Origin: an uncultured Caryophanales bacterium
GTDB taxonomy: Bacteria; Bacillota_I; Bacilli_A; Izemoplasmatales; Hujiaoplasmataceae
Assembly (NCBI GenBank): GCA_937958685.1
Contig: CALGNF010000007.1
Location: forward strand, 1-16,042
Length of the DNA stretch: 16,042 bases
Direction: 5' to 3'
The notes under the pieces: model-generated
Told to the model about the DNA's origin: nothing
Database searches by the model: none
The model's input: the letters and a program-made list of their open reading frames with translations, nothing else
Shown here: positions 1 through 8,567 of the stretch, piece by piece
How positions within the stretch are numbered: position 1 is the first letter of the stretch
How the letters are laid out: each line of letters begins with the position of its first letter
Program-made: the position numbers and the translations under genes

Positions 1-72
1 TTTTTTCAAGCAGAAGACGGCATACGATATCGTTTTCGGTGACTGGAGTTCAGACTTGTGCTCTTCCGATCT
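1..72. other. Illumina P7/index/read-2 adapter left on contig end
   Basis: Non-biological. Bases 7-30 match the P7 primer, 31-38 (CGTTTTCG) sit exactly where an 8-nt index belongs, and 39-72 match the 34-nt TruSeq read-2 adapter ending in GCTCTTCCGATCT. There are two differences from the adapter as I remember it, both G to T: base 28 and base 56. The six leading T's fit the poly-T spacer of the flow-cell oligo. Genomic sequence starts at 73. Confidence 0.97.
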
Positions 73-462
73 GGTCTCTTCATCGATGCCATAGCCGGTG
101 TCGGTCGTTACCAGTTTCAGCGCCTCGATGATCGTGATCGCGTAGTCGCGGAAATTGAGGATCTCGACATAGTCGTTGTTGACATCGACATCGATCCACT
201 CGCATTCCTCGAGCCGCCTTAAGATCATGTTGGCCTTCTCCCGGATCGTGGCGTCGATGTCGACATCCTCGACTTCGGCATCCGGATTGAGTTCCAGATA
301 CTCGATGATCACCTGTTGGGCGATCTGCTTGTCCATGCCGAGCACGGAGCCCTGTTCGTAAGCCTTGAACACCTCGAAGAGCGCGCCAATGTAGAGCGCC
401 TGGTTCTTGCCTGTCAGGAGATTAAAGAAATTTGTTGGTACGATGTTGAACAGGTCCATCAT
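73..462 (-). CDS. jetA: JetA-type Wadjet defence protein, N-terminal part (cut by contig end)
   Basis: The minus-strand frame is open from an ATG ATG pair (462/459) to the adapter junction at 73, giving 130 codons with no stop; the gene continues off the contig. The N-terminus MDLFNIVPTNFFNLL, then KNQALYIGALFEVF, a helical stretch, REKANMILRRLEECEWIDV near residues 79-97, and NFRDYAITIIEALKL near residues 105-119 match my memory of the JetA (formerly DUF5716) pattern: LF..iP..FF..L....r..Y..aL, then a winged-helix-like LirrL...gWie, then pdYA.kii. JetA is the kleisin-like subunit of Wadjet (JetABCD), an SMC-like complex that recognises and cleaves plasmid DNA. The ribosome site AGGAAGTG (468-475) overlaps the padR stop, so the two genes are translationally close (11 bp gap). 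JetB, JetC and JetD would be expected next but are outside the window. Assignment is by remembered sequence pattern; the exact Wadjet type cannot be told. Confidence 0.75.
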
Positions 463-473
463 TCATCACTTCC

Positions 474-830
474 TCACGATCGGTCTTCTCGATAATATTC
501 GAACTTGCCGCCAACCAGACTCGATAAGGTGTTCTCGATCTGGATCCAGTCCTTGCGGAAGTCCATCAGCGCCTTGATGCCATCGGGGGTGATGCGGTAA
601 TAACGCCGGCTCATGCCTTTCTTGTTCGCTTCCTTGTAGGAAACGATCTTGTCGTCTTCCATCAGGCGTTTCAAGGCAAAATAGAGCGCCGCTTCGGTGA
701 CCTGGAACGATTGGTCGCTGACGCTCTCGATAATCTTGCTCATCTCATAGCCGTAACTGTCGAACTTTGCGAGAATCGACAAGACGATGAAGTCGGTGAA
801 ACCCCTGATGTATTCGCCGGAATTTGTCAT
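474..830 (-). CDS. PadR-family transcriptional regulator
   Basis: 118 residues, normal for a short (PadR-s1-like) regulator. The winged helix-turn-helix spans about residues 12-95: FIVLSILAKFDSYGYEM, then the recognition region VTEAALYFALKRLMEDDKI, then the wing and RRYYRITPDGIKAL, the usual yYrlT..G signature. The short C-terminal helix would dimerise. ATG at 830 is preceded by a strong ribosome site AAGGAGGTG (836-844). The gene leads an operon with the JetA-type gene 11 bp downstream, and its promoter is covered by five 15-bp repeats, so autorepression together with control of the defence genes is likely (inference). PadR proteins often respond to small molecules or stress; the effector is unknown here. 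Confidence 0.92.
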   Translation of the reverse strand: MTNSGEYIRGFTDFIVLSILAKFDSYGYEMSKIIESVSDQSFQVTEAALYFALKRLMEDDKIVSYKEANKKGMSRRYYRITPDGIKALMDFRKDWIQIENTLSSLVGGKFEYYREDRS

Positions 831-850
831 TACCTCACCTCCTTCGACTA

Positions 851-925
851 TATAAACTGTTTATACATATACATTTTATGCATATTCTGGTTATGCATAA
901 TCTGGTTATATTATATCTGATTACA
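851..925. repeat. Five tandem 15-bp imperfect repeats, candidate PadR operator array
   Basis: Five exactly phased 15-bp units start at 851, 866, 881, 896 and 911, with the core TCTGGTTAT repeated at 886 and 901 and TCTGATTAC at 916. Unit 1 is a near-perfect palindrome (TATAAAC, T, GTTTATA); units 2-4 keep weaker dyad symmetry (CATA or ATAA at one side, TTAT or TATG at the other). Adjacent units agree at roughly 9-12 of 15 positions. The array covers the -10 box, the start point and the early leader of padR. Period and symmetry are seen; binding by PadR is inferred. Confidence 0.75.
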
Positions 926-939
926 TATCCGCCTGTAAA
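910..939 (-). promoter_or_regulatory. Promoter of padR-jetA operon
   Basis: On the minus strand, TTTACA (934-939), an 18-bp spacer, and a consensus TATAAT (910-915) that straddles repeat units 4 and 5. Transcription would start near 903, leaving a leader of about 70 nt that carries most of the repeat array. Occupancy of the array should block initiation. Confidence 0.7.
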
Positions 940-1000
940 TCTATTTTTGCTTTTTTGCCGTTTTTTTTTAATATGCATCAGCGAAACGTGTCCTTTTTGC

Positions 1001-1029
1001 TTTACATTATGGTCGTTTATATATATAAT
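1001..1029 (+). promoter_or_regulatory. Sigma-A type promoter of the acyltransferase-like gene
   Basis: TTTACA (1001-1006), a 17-bp spacer and TATAAT (1024-1029). The start point near 1036 gives a leader of about 25 nt to the ATG at 1061. It lies about 75 bp from the repeat array, so it need not share PadR control. Its position rules out start codons upstream of about 1036. Confidence 0.8.
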
Positions 1030-1060
1030 CGCATTGTCAACACTTCCGGAAAGGCTGTAT

Positions 1061-2338
1061 ATGATCAAGCAAAAAATCTCCGAACGCCGTTGGTTCAAGC
1101 TCGACAATGCGGCGAAGATCTATCCAGTGGTGCAAAACGCCAAAAACTCCGGCATCTACCGGATGTCGGTGATCATGAGGGATCCGATTGACCCGCAAGC
1201 GCTGAAAAGCGCGATTTTGGCGTGTCGCGAGCGATTTCCGTCGTTTTTCGTCCGGCTTCGCCGTGGTTTCTTCTGGTACTACTATGATTACAACGACAGC
1301 GATCCGCTGGTGATCCCGGAATCGCCCTATATCTGCCAAAGCATCGCTGTCCACACCAACAACCATCACATGTTCACGTTTTTTTTCTATGAGAAGCGGA
1401 TTTCCTTGGAAATGTTCCATTCGCTTTCCGACGGCAACGGGGCGTTTGAGTTTCTAAAGAGCGTTCTGTACCAGTATCTTGAACTGACCGGACATCCACA
1501 ACATAACGACGGTTCTGTCTTCCGGATCGAGGATTTGCCTTCGATGGCGGAACTAGAGGACAGTTATCTGGTATATAATAAGGATAGCGAACGCGTCAAG
1601 GAATCGTTTGTGCCGGCTTACCGGATCAAGGGCAAGCCGTTCGCCAAGCGCGGCATCAGCATCAATCTGGGCAAGATCGACGCCGAGGAGCTCCGGAACT
1701 TCGCCCGCAGGCTCGATGCGAGCGTCGCCCAGATTCTCGTCGCCAATCTGATTCATGCCATCTGCACAACTGGCGATCAGGACAAACTGAAAATGCACCC
1801 GGTCACGATCAGCGTGCCCGTGAACCTCCGCAAGCACTTCCCATCGCAATCGGTGCGCAATTTCTCCCTGTATTTCAACGCTTCCTACCAGCACGCCGGT
1901 GAAGCACCTGATTTTTCTGCCATTTTGGCCAAAGTCAAGGCTGATTTCGTCCGGGGTCTCACCAAAGAGAACCTGCAGAGCAAATTGAACCACAATATGT
2001 CTTTCGAGAAGAACTTTTTGGTCAGGATCACCCCTTTGTTCTTGAAAAAGCTCATCATGAAGATCGGTTATGCCATCATCGGCCACAAGCCCATCACCTC
2101 ATCGGTGACGAATTTCGGTCAGATCGGCCTTCCTGAGACGATGCAGGATTGGATCGACGCCATCGAATTCAATCTCGCCTCCGGAACCAAGCCGGGAATC
2201 GCGGTCGTCACCTACAAGGGTGCCGTTTCGATCGCGTTCACAAGTTGTTTCCAGGACAAGGCCTTGGAGACTGCCTTCTACCGATTCTTCACCCACCAAG
2301 GGTTGCATGTGACCATCCAAAGCAATTACTGGCAGTAA
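1061..2338 (+). CDS. Acyltransferase / condensation-domain-like protein (AATase-like, HxxxDG)
   Basis: 425 residues. The catalytic motif of the CoA-dependent acyltransferase/condensation superfamily is present as HSLSDG (H120, D124, G125). An N-terminal WFKLDNAAKIYP block (residues 11-22) is typical of a Bacillota family usually labelled alcohol acetyltransferase or left uncharacterised. There is no signal peptide and no carrier-protein or adenylation domain, so it is a stand-alone enzyme, not an NRPS module. Acceptor and acyl donor cannot be told; ester or lipid acylation is the general expectation. The ATG at 1061 follows GGAAAGG (1048-1054) and lies downstream of a clear promoter. The frame is open back to 824 but that part precedes the promoter. 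It is divergent from padR and followed after 76 bp by another promoter, so it is probably monocistronic. Confidence 0.72.
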   Translation: MIKQKISERRWFKLDNAAKIYPVVQNAKNSGIYRMSVIMRDPIDPQALKSAILACRERFPSFFVRLRRGFFWYYYDYNDSDPLVIPESPYICQSIAVHTNNHHMFTFFFYEKRISLEMFHSLSDGNGAFEFLKSVLYQYLELTGHPQHNDGSVFRIEDLPSMAELEDSYLVYNKDSERVKESFVPAYRIKGKPFAKRGISINLGKIDAEELRNFARRLDASVAQILVANLIHAICTTGDQDKLKMHPVTISVPVNLRKHFPSQSVRNFSLYFNASYQHAGEAPDFSAILAKVKADFVRGLTKENLQSKLNHNMSFEKNFLVRITPLFLKKLIMKIGYAIIGHKPITSSVTNFGQIGLPETMQDWIDAIEFNLASGTKPGIAVVTYKGAVSIAFTSCFQDKALETAFYRFFTHQGLHVTIQSNYWQ

Positions 2339-2351
2339 CTGCTGGCATCGC

Positions 2352-2380
2352 TTGGTTTTGTCTGCCATTTTTGGTATAAT
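2352..2380 (+). promoter_or_regulatory. Promoter of the DUF1538 / P-II operon
   Basis: TTGGTT (2352-2357), a 17-bp spacer and TATAAT (2375-2380) with an extended -10 (TGG just upstream). The start point near 2387 is followed by GGAGGT (2400-2405) and the ATG at 2415. No terminator separates it from the upstream gene, so some read-through is possible. Confidence 0.75.
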
Positions 2381-2414
2381 GGGTCTGGAAATGCCGAATG
2401 GAGGTGGATAGTCG

Positions 2415-3857
2415 ATGTACGAACTGGCAAAGAAGTTCCGGGAGGTGTTCCTGGCGATCCTGCCGGTTGCCGTTCTCGTCGTCCTCATCCATTTTTTTGT
2501 TGCCGGGCTTTCCCCCGGACTGCTGGGAAGTTTTTTTCTTGGGGCCCTCTTTGTCTGGATCGGTCTCAGCCTCTTCCTCTTCGGGGTTGACAGTGGCATC
2601 ACCCCGATCGGGGAACTCTTTGGCAAGACGATGGCCAAGTCGAAGAATGTCGTCATCATTCTGGTGGCTGCGTTCGCGCTTGGCTTGCTGATCACGATCG
2701 CCGAACCGGATCTCCTGATTGTCGCCAACATTGTTGACATTCTGACCGAAGGCGATGTCGCCGCCATCACGCTGGTCGTGATGGTTGCGGTCTTCATCGG
2801 CCTGTTCATCGCCCTTGGCCTGTTTCGGATCCTTTTCAAGATTCCGCTGTTTATGGTCCTTTTAGGTGCCTATCTGGTCATTTTGGTTTTGATTCTGTTC
2901 GTCGATGTCGGACTGCACGGCATCGCTTTCGATATCTCGGGAGCCACGACGGGCGCGATCACCGTCCCCTTTGTGCTGGCGATCGCGATCGGTGTTTCGT
3001 CGATGCAACGTTATGGAAAAAGTGCGGAAAAAGACAGTTTCGGTCTGATCGGCATTGCCTCCAGCGGAGCAATCATCGCTTGTCTGGTGTTGTTGCTTGG
3101 AACCCATTCAGATGGTTCACTCATCGAGATCACATCGGGGACCACGCACGGATTTATCACAACCATGCTGGACGCCGCTTTGGCGATGTCGCCACTCCTA
3201 TTGATTACGATATTGGCCAACATCTTCGTTTTCAAAGTCCGCTTTCCCCGTTTTCGCCGGTATTTGTTCGGTTTTCTGTTCGCCTTCATCGGCCTCACGC
3301 TTTTCCTATATGGCGTCTATTCGGGTTTTTTGGATGTCGGCCGGGCGATCGGGGATGCGCTTTCCCAAGAGGCGCTCTGGCTGGTTGTCCTTGCCAGTTT
3401 TCTCTTGGGGGTGTTCGCGATTCTCGCTGAACCCGCGGTCTATATCCTGACCAATCAGATCAGCGACGTCACAGCCGGATCGGTGTCGCGGCGACCGGTG
3501 AAGTTGGTTCTTGCCATCGGCGTGGGCTTGGCGTTGGTCTTGAACGTTCTGCGGATCATCGTGCCCGGACTGGAATTGTGGCACTTATTGCTGCCGGGAT
3601 ATGCGCTTGCCCTCGGACTGATGTTCCTCACACCCAAGCTGTTTGTCGGGATCGCCTTTGATGCGGGCGGTGTGGCGAGTGGTCCGATCGCCGCCACGTT
3701 CATCTTTGCCACCTCCCAGGGCATCGCCCTGGCCGATGGTGCGATGATCACCATTGCGGACGCCTTTGGCATGATTGCGATGATCGCCCTGGTGCCGATC
3801 ATCACCATCGAGTTTTTCGGTGTCGTCTATAAATACAAATCACAGAAGCGGAGTTGA
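2415..3857 (+). CDS. DUF1538 integral membrane protein, two tandem repeats (putative transporter)
   Basis: 480 residues, very hydrophobic, with roughly a dozen membrane segments. It is an internal duplication: half 1 has LFLFGVDSGI (53-62), IAEPDL (95-100) and FDISGATTGAITVPF (172-186); half 2 repeats these as LFLYGVYSG (296-304), LAEPAV (337-342) and FDAGGVASGPIAATF (415-429). The AEP motif plus the Gly/Thr-rich loop are the DUF1538 hallmarks as I recall them. Function is unknown; conserved acidic residues E97 and E339 in membrane segments and small-residue loops suggest an ion or small-molecule transporter or channel with pseudo-twofold symmetry (inference). The start has a good ribosome site (2400-2405). 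It is 4 bp upstream of a tandem P-II-like gene, an arrangement like AmtB-GlnK or SbtA-SbtB, where the P-II protein gates the membrane partner. Confidence 0.85.
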   Translation: MYELAKKFREVFLAILPVAVLVVLIHFFVAGLSPGLLGSFFLGALFVWIGLSLFLFGVDSGITPIGELFGKTMAKSKNVVIILVAAFALGLLITIAEPDLLIVANIVDILTEGDVAAITLVVMVAVFIGLFIALGLFRILFKIPLFMVLLGAYLVILVLILFVDVGLHGIAFDISGATTGAITVPFVLAIAIGVSSMQRYGKSAEKDSFGLIGIASSGAIIACLVLLLGTHSDGSLIEITSGTTHGFITTMLDAALAMSPLLLITILANIFVFKVRFPRFRRYLFGFLFAFIGLTLFLYGVYSGFLDVGRAIGDALSQEALWLVVLASFLLGVFAILAEPAVYILTNQISDVTAGSVSRRPVKLVLAIGVGLALVLNVLRIIVPGLELWHLLLPGYALALGLMFLTPKLFVGIAFDAGGVASGPIAATFIFATSQGIALADGAMITIADAFGMIAMIALVPIITIEFFGVVYKYKSQKRS

Positions 3858-3861
3858 GACC

Positions 3862-4521
3862 ATGAAGAACAATTGCCCCAATCTTTCGCTCTATCTTGCC
3901 ATTGTCCCCGACGGGCGGGGAAAGCAAGTCATCAAAACGGCCCGGGAAAACGGCCTTTCCGGCGGCACCATCTTCCTCGGGCGCGGATCGCACCCCAAGG
4001 GGGTGCTGACTTTCCTTGGTTTGGACAATCCGCGCCGGGAGATCGTGATGATGGCGGGGATGCGCAAGGAAGGCGATCAGGCGATGGCCGACATTGCCAC
4101 GAAACTGCACTTCGAAAAATCCGGTAACGGCATCATCTTCGCAACGGATCTTACACAAATTATCGGTTGTTCCTCGCTGTATGAGGACAATGAAAGGAAG
4201 GAATCAGAGATGATGGGATATCAGGCGATCTACACGATCGTCGACAAGGGCAAGGCGGAAGATGTGCTCGCCGCCGCCGCCAAGGGCGGAGCAACGGGCG
4301 CAACGATCATCAATGCCAGGGGCTCGGGGATCCACGAGCGGGAAAAGATCTTCCAAATGGCGATCGAACCAGAGAAGGAACTCGTGCTGATCGTGGCGCG
4401 CACGGAACTCATCGAACCGATCGTCGGCCACATCCGTTCTGAACTTGCCATCGATGAGCCAGGCAAAGGGATCATCTTTGTCCAAGATGTCCGCAGCGCC
4501 ATCGGCCTGTACGAGGGTTAG
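3862..4521 (+). CDS. Tandem-domain P-II-like regulator (two GlnB-fold domains)
   Basis: 219 residues, about twice a normal P-II. Domain 1 (about 10-102) runs from LYLAIVPDGRGKQVIKTAREN through GGTIFLGRGS to GNGIIFATDL; domain 2 (about 117-216) from YQAIYTIVDKGKAEDVLAAA through GATGATIINARGSGIHE and EKELVLIVA to GKGIIFVQDV. Each shows the beta-alpha-beta, T-loop, beta-alpha-beta order of P-II, with a loop unlike canonical GlnB and no uridylylated Tyr. A linker (about 103-116) is charged. P-II proteins are trimers that bind nucleotides and plug transporters; two fused domains would give a different stoichiometry or a pseudo-hexamer (inference). The ATG at 3862 follows GGAG (3850-3853) and lies 4 bp after the DUF1538 stop; the frame is open 42 bp further upstream, inside the previous gene. 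Ligand unknown. Confidence 0.82.
   Translation: MKNNCPNLSLYLAIVPDGRGKQVIKTARENGLSGGTIFLGRGSHPKGVLTFLGLDNPRREIVMMAGMRKEGDQAMADIATKLHFEKSGNGIIFATDLTQIIGCSSLYEDNERKESEMMGYQAIYTIVDKGKAEDVLAAAAKGGATGATIINARGSGIHEREKIFQMAIEPEKELVLIVARTELIEPIVGHIRSELAIDEPGKGIIFVQDVRSAIGLYEG
4193..4215 (+). promoter_or_regulatory. Possible internal ribosome site and start in the P-II linker
   Basis: The linker between the two P-II domains contains AAAGGAAGG (4193-4201), then 8 bases, then ATG ATG (4210/4213) in frame, exactly at the start of domain 2. It could allow separate translation of the second domain (about 103 residues) or be the relic of two fused genes. Confidence 0.35.
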
Positions 4522-4581
4522 TTGACATCAGCCAACCGCAGCAGGATTCGTTGGCATGCAACGAGCAGTTTTGGCAAGAAA

Positions 4582-4604
4582 AAAGACCCCGCAACGGGGT
4601 CTTT
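4582..4604. terminator. Bidirectional intrinsic terminator
   Basis: A 10-bp perfect stem (AAAGACCCCG, 4582-4591, with CGGGGTCTTT, 4595-4604) with a CAA loop, flanked by T-rich sequence on the plus side (CGTTTTA) and A-rich on the other. It serves the P-II operon (plus) and the heliorhodopsin gene (minus), which converge here. Confidence 0.9.
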
Positions 4605-4623
4605 CGTTTTACTGGGACAATGC

Positions 4624-5412
4624 TTATGGCTGCATCGCGCCGAAGAGGACCAGCCAGGCGAGCAATGATTTGGCAACGAGGCTCAAAACGATGTAGACTC
4701 TTTCGCCGTAGAGGTAGTTCTTCCACTTGCCGACCTTGAGGTACTGCAGGATCATGTTGATGGGGAAGGTGTTGAAAGCGACGAAATACGTGCCGACGAT
4801 CGCCCAGACGAACCAGGGCACCATGTCGAGGTTGGGATTGCCGGACATGTAGAGGATGATGGCGATCCAGGGAGCCAATCCGGCGATCGTGCCCCAGACG
4901 AACGGGCCCCAATTGGTCTTTTCGCCCTCTTTGCGTCTGGCGTTGAGTTGTTCCATGACGAGACCGAAGAGGTTCATCGCGGCGTTGACGATGAAGATCA
5001 GAACCAGCGAGGCAAGGTCGTAGATCCCGAAAAGGGTCGCGATCAGGACGATCATCACGGACGAGGAGAGCGCGTATTCGAACCAGCGGAAGCGGTTCAT
5101 GCCTTGGGAAAGATCGGCGTTGTAGGTTTTGTTGAAGGGGATCGCGATCAGGGCGTGGGCGATGGCCGAGAGGAACAGGAAGACCGCGACGAAGACGCCG
5201 AAGGGCAGTTCGAAGAGGTCTTTGCTGGCGAGCACCAGCGATTGCAATACGGGGTCATAGGTGAGGTAAAGTTGGGTGATCATCGGTTTGAATTCGGCGA
5301 TGTTCTGGATCACGGTGTAGGCGAGCACGAGCATGATGAGGCCCTGGACAAGGTGGGCGGCGCCCATGATGAGGTTGAAACGGCGCAGTTTGGGCATGGT
5401 GATTTCTTTCAT
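4624..5412 (-). CDS. Heliorhodopsin
   Basis: 262 residues with seven hydrophobic segments. It matches heliorhodopsin throughout: KLRRFNLIMGAAHLVQG at the N-terminus, NRFRWFEYALSSSVMIVLIA in helix C with counterion Glu112, NAAMNLFGLVMEQ, NTFPINMILQYLKVGKWK, and LSLVAKSLLAWLVLFG in helix G with the retinal Schiff-base Lys248. His20 and His86 look like the two conserved heliorhodopsin histidines. Heliorhodopsins are light-sensing retinal proteins with inverted membrane topology and a slow photocycle, generally not proton pumps; their signalling partner is mostly unknown. The start at 5412 has AAGGAG (5422-5427); a second Met five codons in is less well placed. It is monocistronic: a terminator lies upstream after dnaJ and a bidirectional one downstream. 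No carotenoid-cleavage or retinal-synthesis gene is in the window. Confidence 0.93.
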   Translation of the reverse strand: MKEITMPKLRRFNLIMGAAHLVQGLIMLVLAYTVIQNIAEFKPMITQLYLTYDPVLQSLVLASKDLFELPFGVFVAVFLFLSAIAHALIAIPFNKTYNADLSQGMNRFRWFEYALSSSVMIVLIATLFGIYDLASLVLIFIVNAAMNLFGLVMEQLNARRKEGEKTNWGPFVWGTIAGLAPWIAIILYMSGNPNLDMVPWFVWAIVGTYFVAFNTFPINMILQYLKVGKWKNYLYGERVYIVLSLVAKSLLAWLVLFGAMQP

Positions 5413-5457
5413 GATTATTTACTCCTTATTTTATTATTATAATATTTCGCTAGTAAT

Positions 5458-5463
5458 ATTATA
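5458..5463 (-). promoter_or_regulatory. Likely -10 box of the heliorhodopsin gene
   Basis: A consensus TATAAT on the minus strand in a very AT-rich stretch (5413-5465), about 45 bp before the start codon. No good -35 hexamer is seen at 16-18 bp, so the promoter may need an activator or another sigma factor. Confidence 0.45.
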
Positions 5464-5522
5464 CCTTAATCAATCCGGAAAATGTTGAAATTTGCTCAAA
5501 AACGCATCATTGTCGTAACCGC

Positions 5523-5544
5523 AAAAAAGACCGCTTCCACGGTC
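5523..5544 (-). terminator. Intrinsic terminator after dnaJ
   Basis: Read on the minus strand: GACCG, six-base loop, CGGTC, then TTTTTT, starting 1 bp after the dnaJ stop codon. It ends the chaperone operon and isolates it from the heliorhodopsin gene. Confidence 0.85.
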
Positions 5545-5545
5545 C

Positions 5546-6667
5546 TCATTTGCTGCGGGAAAATCCGGACTTGAACTTGTCCCACATCGTTTTTTCGGCC
5601 GGGTTGTCCTCGATCCGCGCGAGCTGCTCAAACAGCTTTTTCTGCTCGCTGGTGAGTTTCGTCGGCGTCTGGATGTTCACGACCACATGTTGGTCGCCCT
5701 TTTCCTTCGTTCTCACGTTGGGTGCGCCCTTGCCGCGGATGCGGAAGCGGGAATCGCTTTGGGTGCCGGGCGGGATCTTGAGCAGAACCTTGCCGTAAAC
5801 GGTCGGCACCTCGATCTCGGCGCCGAGGGCCGCCTGCGCGAAGGTGATCGGCACCTTGATGATGATGTCGTCGCCCTCGCGTTCAAAGGTGTCCGAAGGC
5901 TTGACTTCGAAGACGATGTAGAGGTCGCCGCTCGGGCCGCCTCCCGAACCTTTGTTGCCGAAGCCTTCCAGGCGGATCTGCTGACCGGTCTCGATGCCTT
6001 CGGGCACCTTGATCTCGACCTCCTTGATGATTCGCTCCAGGCCTTCGCCGTTGCAGGTGGGACATTTCTTCGTGATTTCCTTGCCGCTGCCACCGCACAC
6101 CGGACAGGTTGTCCGGGTCTGGGTGCGGCCGAAGAGCGTCTGGGTCTCCATGATCACCTGGCCGCTGCCATGGCAGCGGGAACAGGTCTGGATGTCCTTG
6201 GCTGAAGCCGCGCCGGAACCATGGCAGGCATGGCATTCCTCATAGACGGGAACCTTGATTTTCTCCTTTTTGCCGAAGATGGCCTCCTCGAAGGCGATCG
6301 TCATCCGTTTTTGGATGTCGGATCCCTTTCTTGGCCGCGTGCGGGTACCCTGGCTGGAACGCGCCTGACCGCCGAAAAAGGCGGAGAAGATGTCGCCGAA
6401 ATCGAAACCGTCGAAGCCGCCGCCACCAAAACCGCCAAAACCGGCACCGGGAGCTTGGTGGCCGAATTGGTCGTATTGCGCCCGCTTGGTCTCGTCAGTG
6501 AGCACGTCGTACGCCTCTTGGACTTCCTTGAACTTGGCTTCCGCGTTGGCTTCGGTGGAGACGTCGGGATGGTATTTCTTGGCTAGGGTGCGGTAGGCTT
6601 TCTTGATCTCGTCTTCGCTGGCGGTCTTGCTCACGCCCAGAACTTCGTAGTAGTCGCGTTTGTCCAT
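5546..6667 (-). CDS. dnaJ: Chaperone DnaJ (type I Hsp40)
   Basis: 373 residues, full length. J domain 1-70 with the HPD motif (33-35) that stimulates DnaK ATP hydrolysis; Gly/Phe-rich region about 72-110; then four CxxCxGxG zinc motifs ([32 protein letters not shown]) that bind two zinc ions and help hold unfolded substrate; then the two beta-sandwich substrate-binding domains and dimer region. All key residues are present. The ATG at 6667 follows GAGGTGA (6672-6678). It is the last gene of the hrcA-grpE-dnaK-dnaJ operon, 55 bp after dnaK, with a hairpin in that gap that may lower its expression. Confidence 0.98.
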   Translation of the reverse strand: MDKRDYYEVLGVSKTASEDEIKKAYRTLAKKYHPDVSTEANAEAKFKEVQEAYDVLTDETKRAQYDQFGHQAPGAGFGGFGGGGFDGFDFGDIFSAFFGGQARSSQGTRTRPRKGSDIQKRMTIAFEEAIFGKKEKIKVPVYEECHACHGSGAASAKDIQTCSRCHGSGQVIMETQTLFGRTQTRTTCPVCGGSGKEITKKCPTCNGEGLERIIKEVEIKVPEGIETGQQIRLEGFGNKGSGGGPSGDLYIVFEVKPSDTFEREGDDIIIKVPITFAQAALGAEIEVPTVYGKVLLKIPPGTQSDSRFRIRGKGAPNVRTKEKGDQHVVVNIQTPTKLTSEQKKLFEQLARIEDNPAEKTMWDKFKSGFSRSK

Positions 6668-6688
6668 CGGCTCACCTCGTCAATGTGA

Positions 6689-6713
6689 CAAAAAGCAGAC
6701 GGGCTGCTTTTTG
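6689..6713 (-). terminator. Hairpin between dnaK and dnaJ (partial terminator or processing site)
   Basis: A 10-bp perfect stem (CAAAAAGCAG, 6689-6698, with CTGCTTTTTG, 6704-6713) and a 5-base loop. On the minus-strand RNA the descending arm ends in a U-run, so it may terminate some transcripts or protect the 3' end of a dnaK mRNA, giving more DnaK than DnaJ. Confidence 0.65.
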
Positions 6714-6722
6714 CGCTTGGTC

Positions 6723-8546
<1,824 letters not shown>

Positions 8547-8567
8547 TCATCCTCTTTTCCTAGTTTG

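Noticed and set aside
851..925. CRISPR array
   Set aside because: Units are 15 bp and directly abutting with no spacers; no cas genes.
824..1060. N-terminal extension of the acyltransferase frame to an ATG at 824
   Set aside because: It crosses the padR promoter and repeats and lies upstream of the gene's own promoter at 1001-1029; the ATG at 1061 has the ribosome site.
4624..5412. Type-1 light-driven proton pump
   Set aside because: The sequence follows the heliorhodopsin pattern (FEYALSSS, TFPINMILQYLKVGKWK) and lacks the pump DTx-type motif in helix C.
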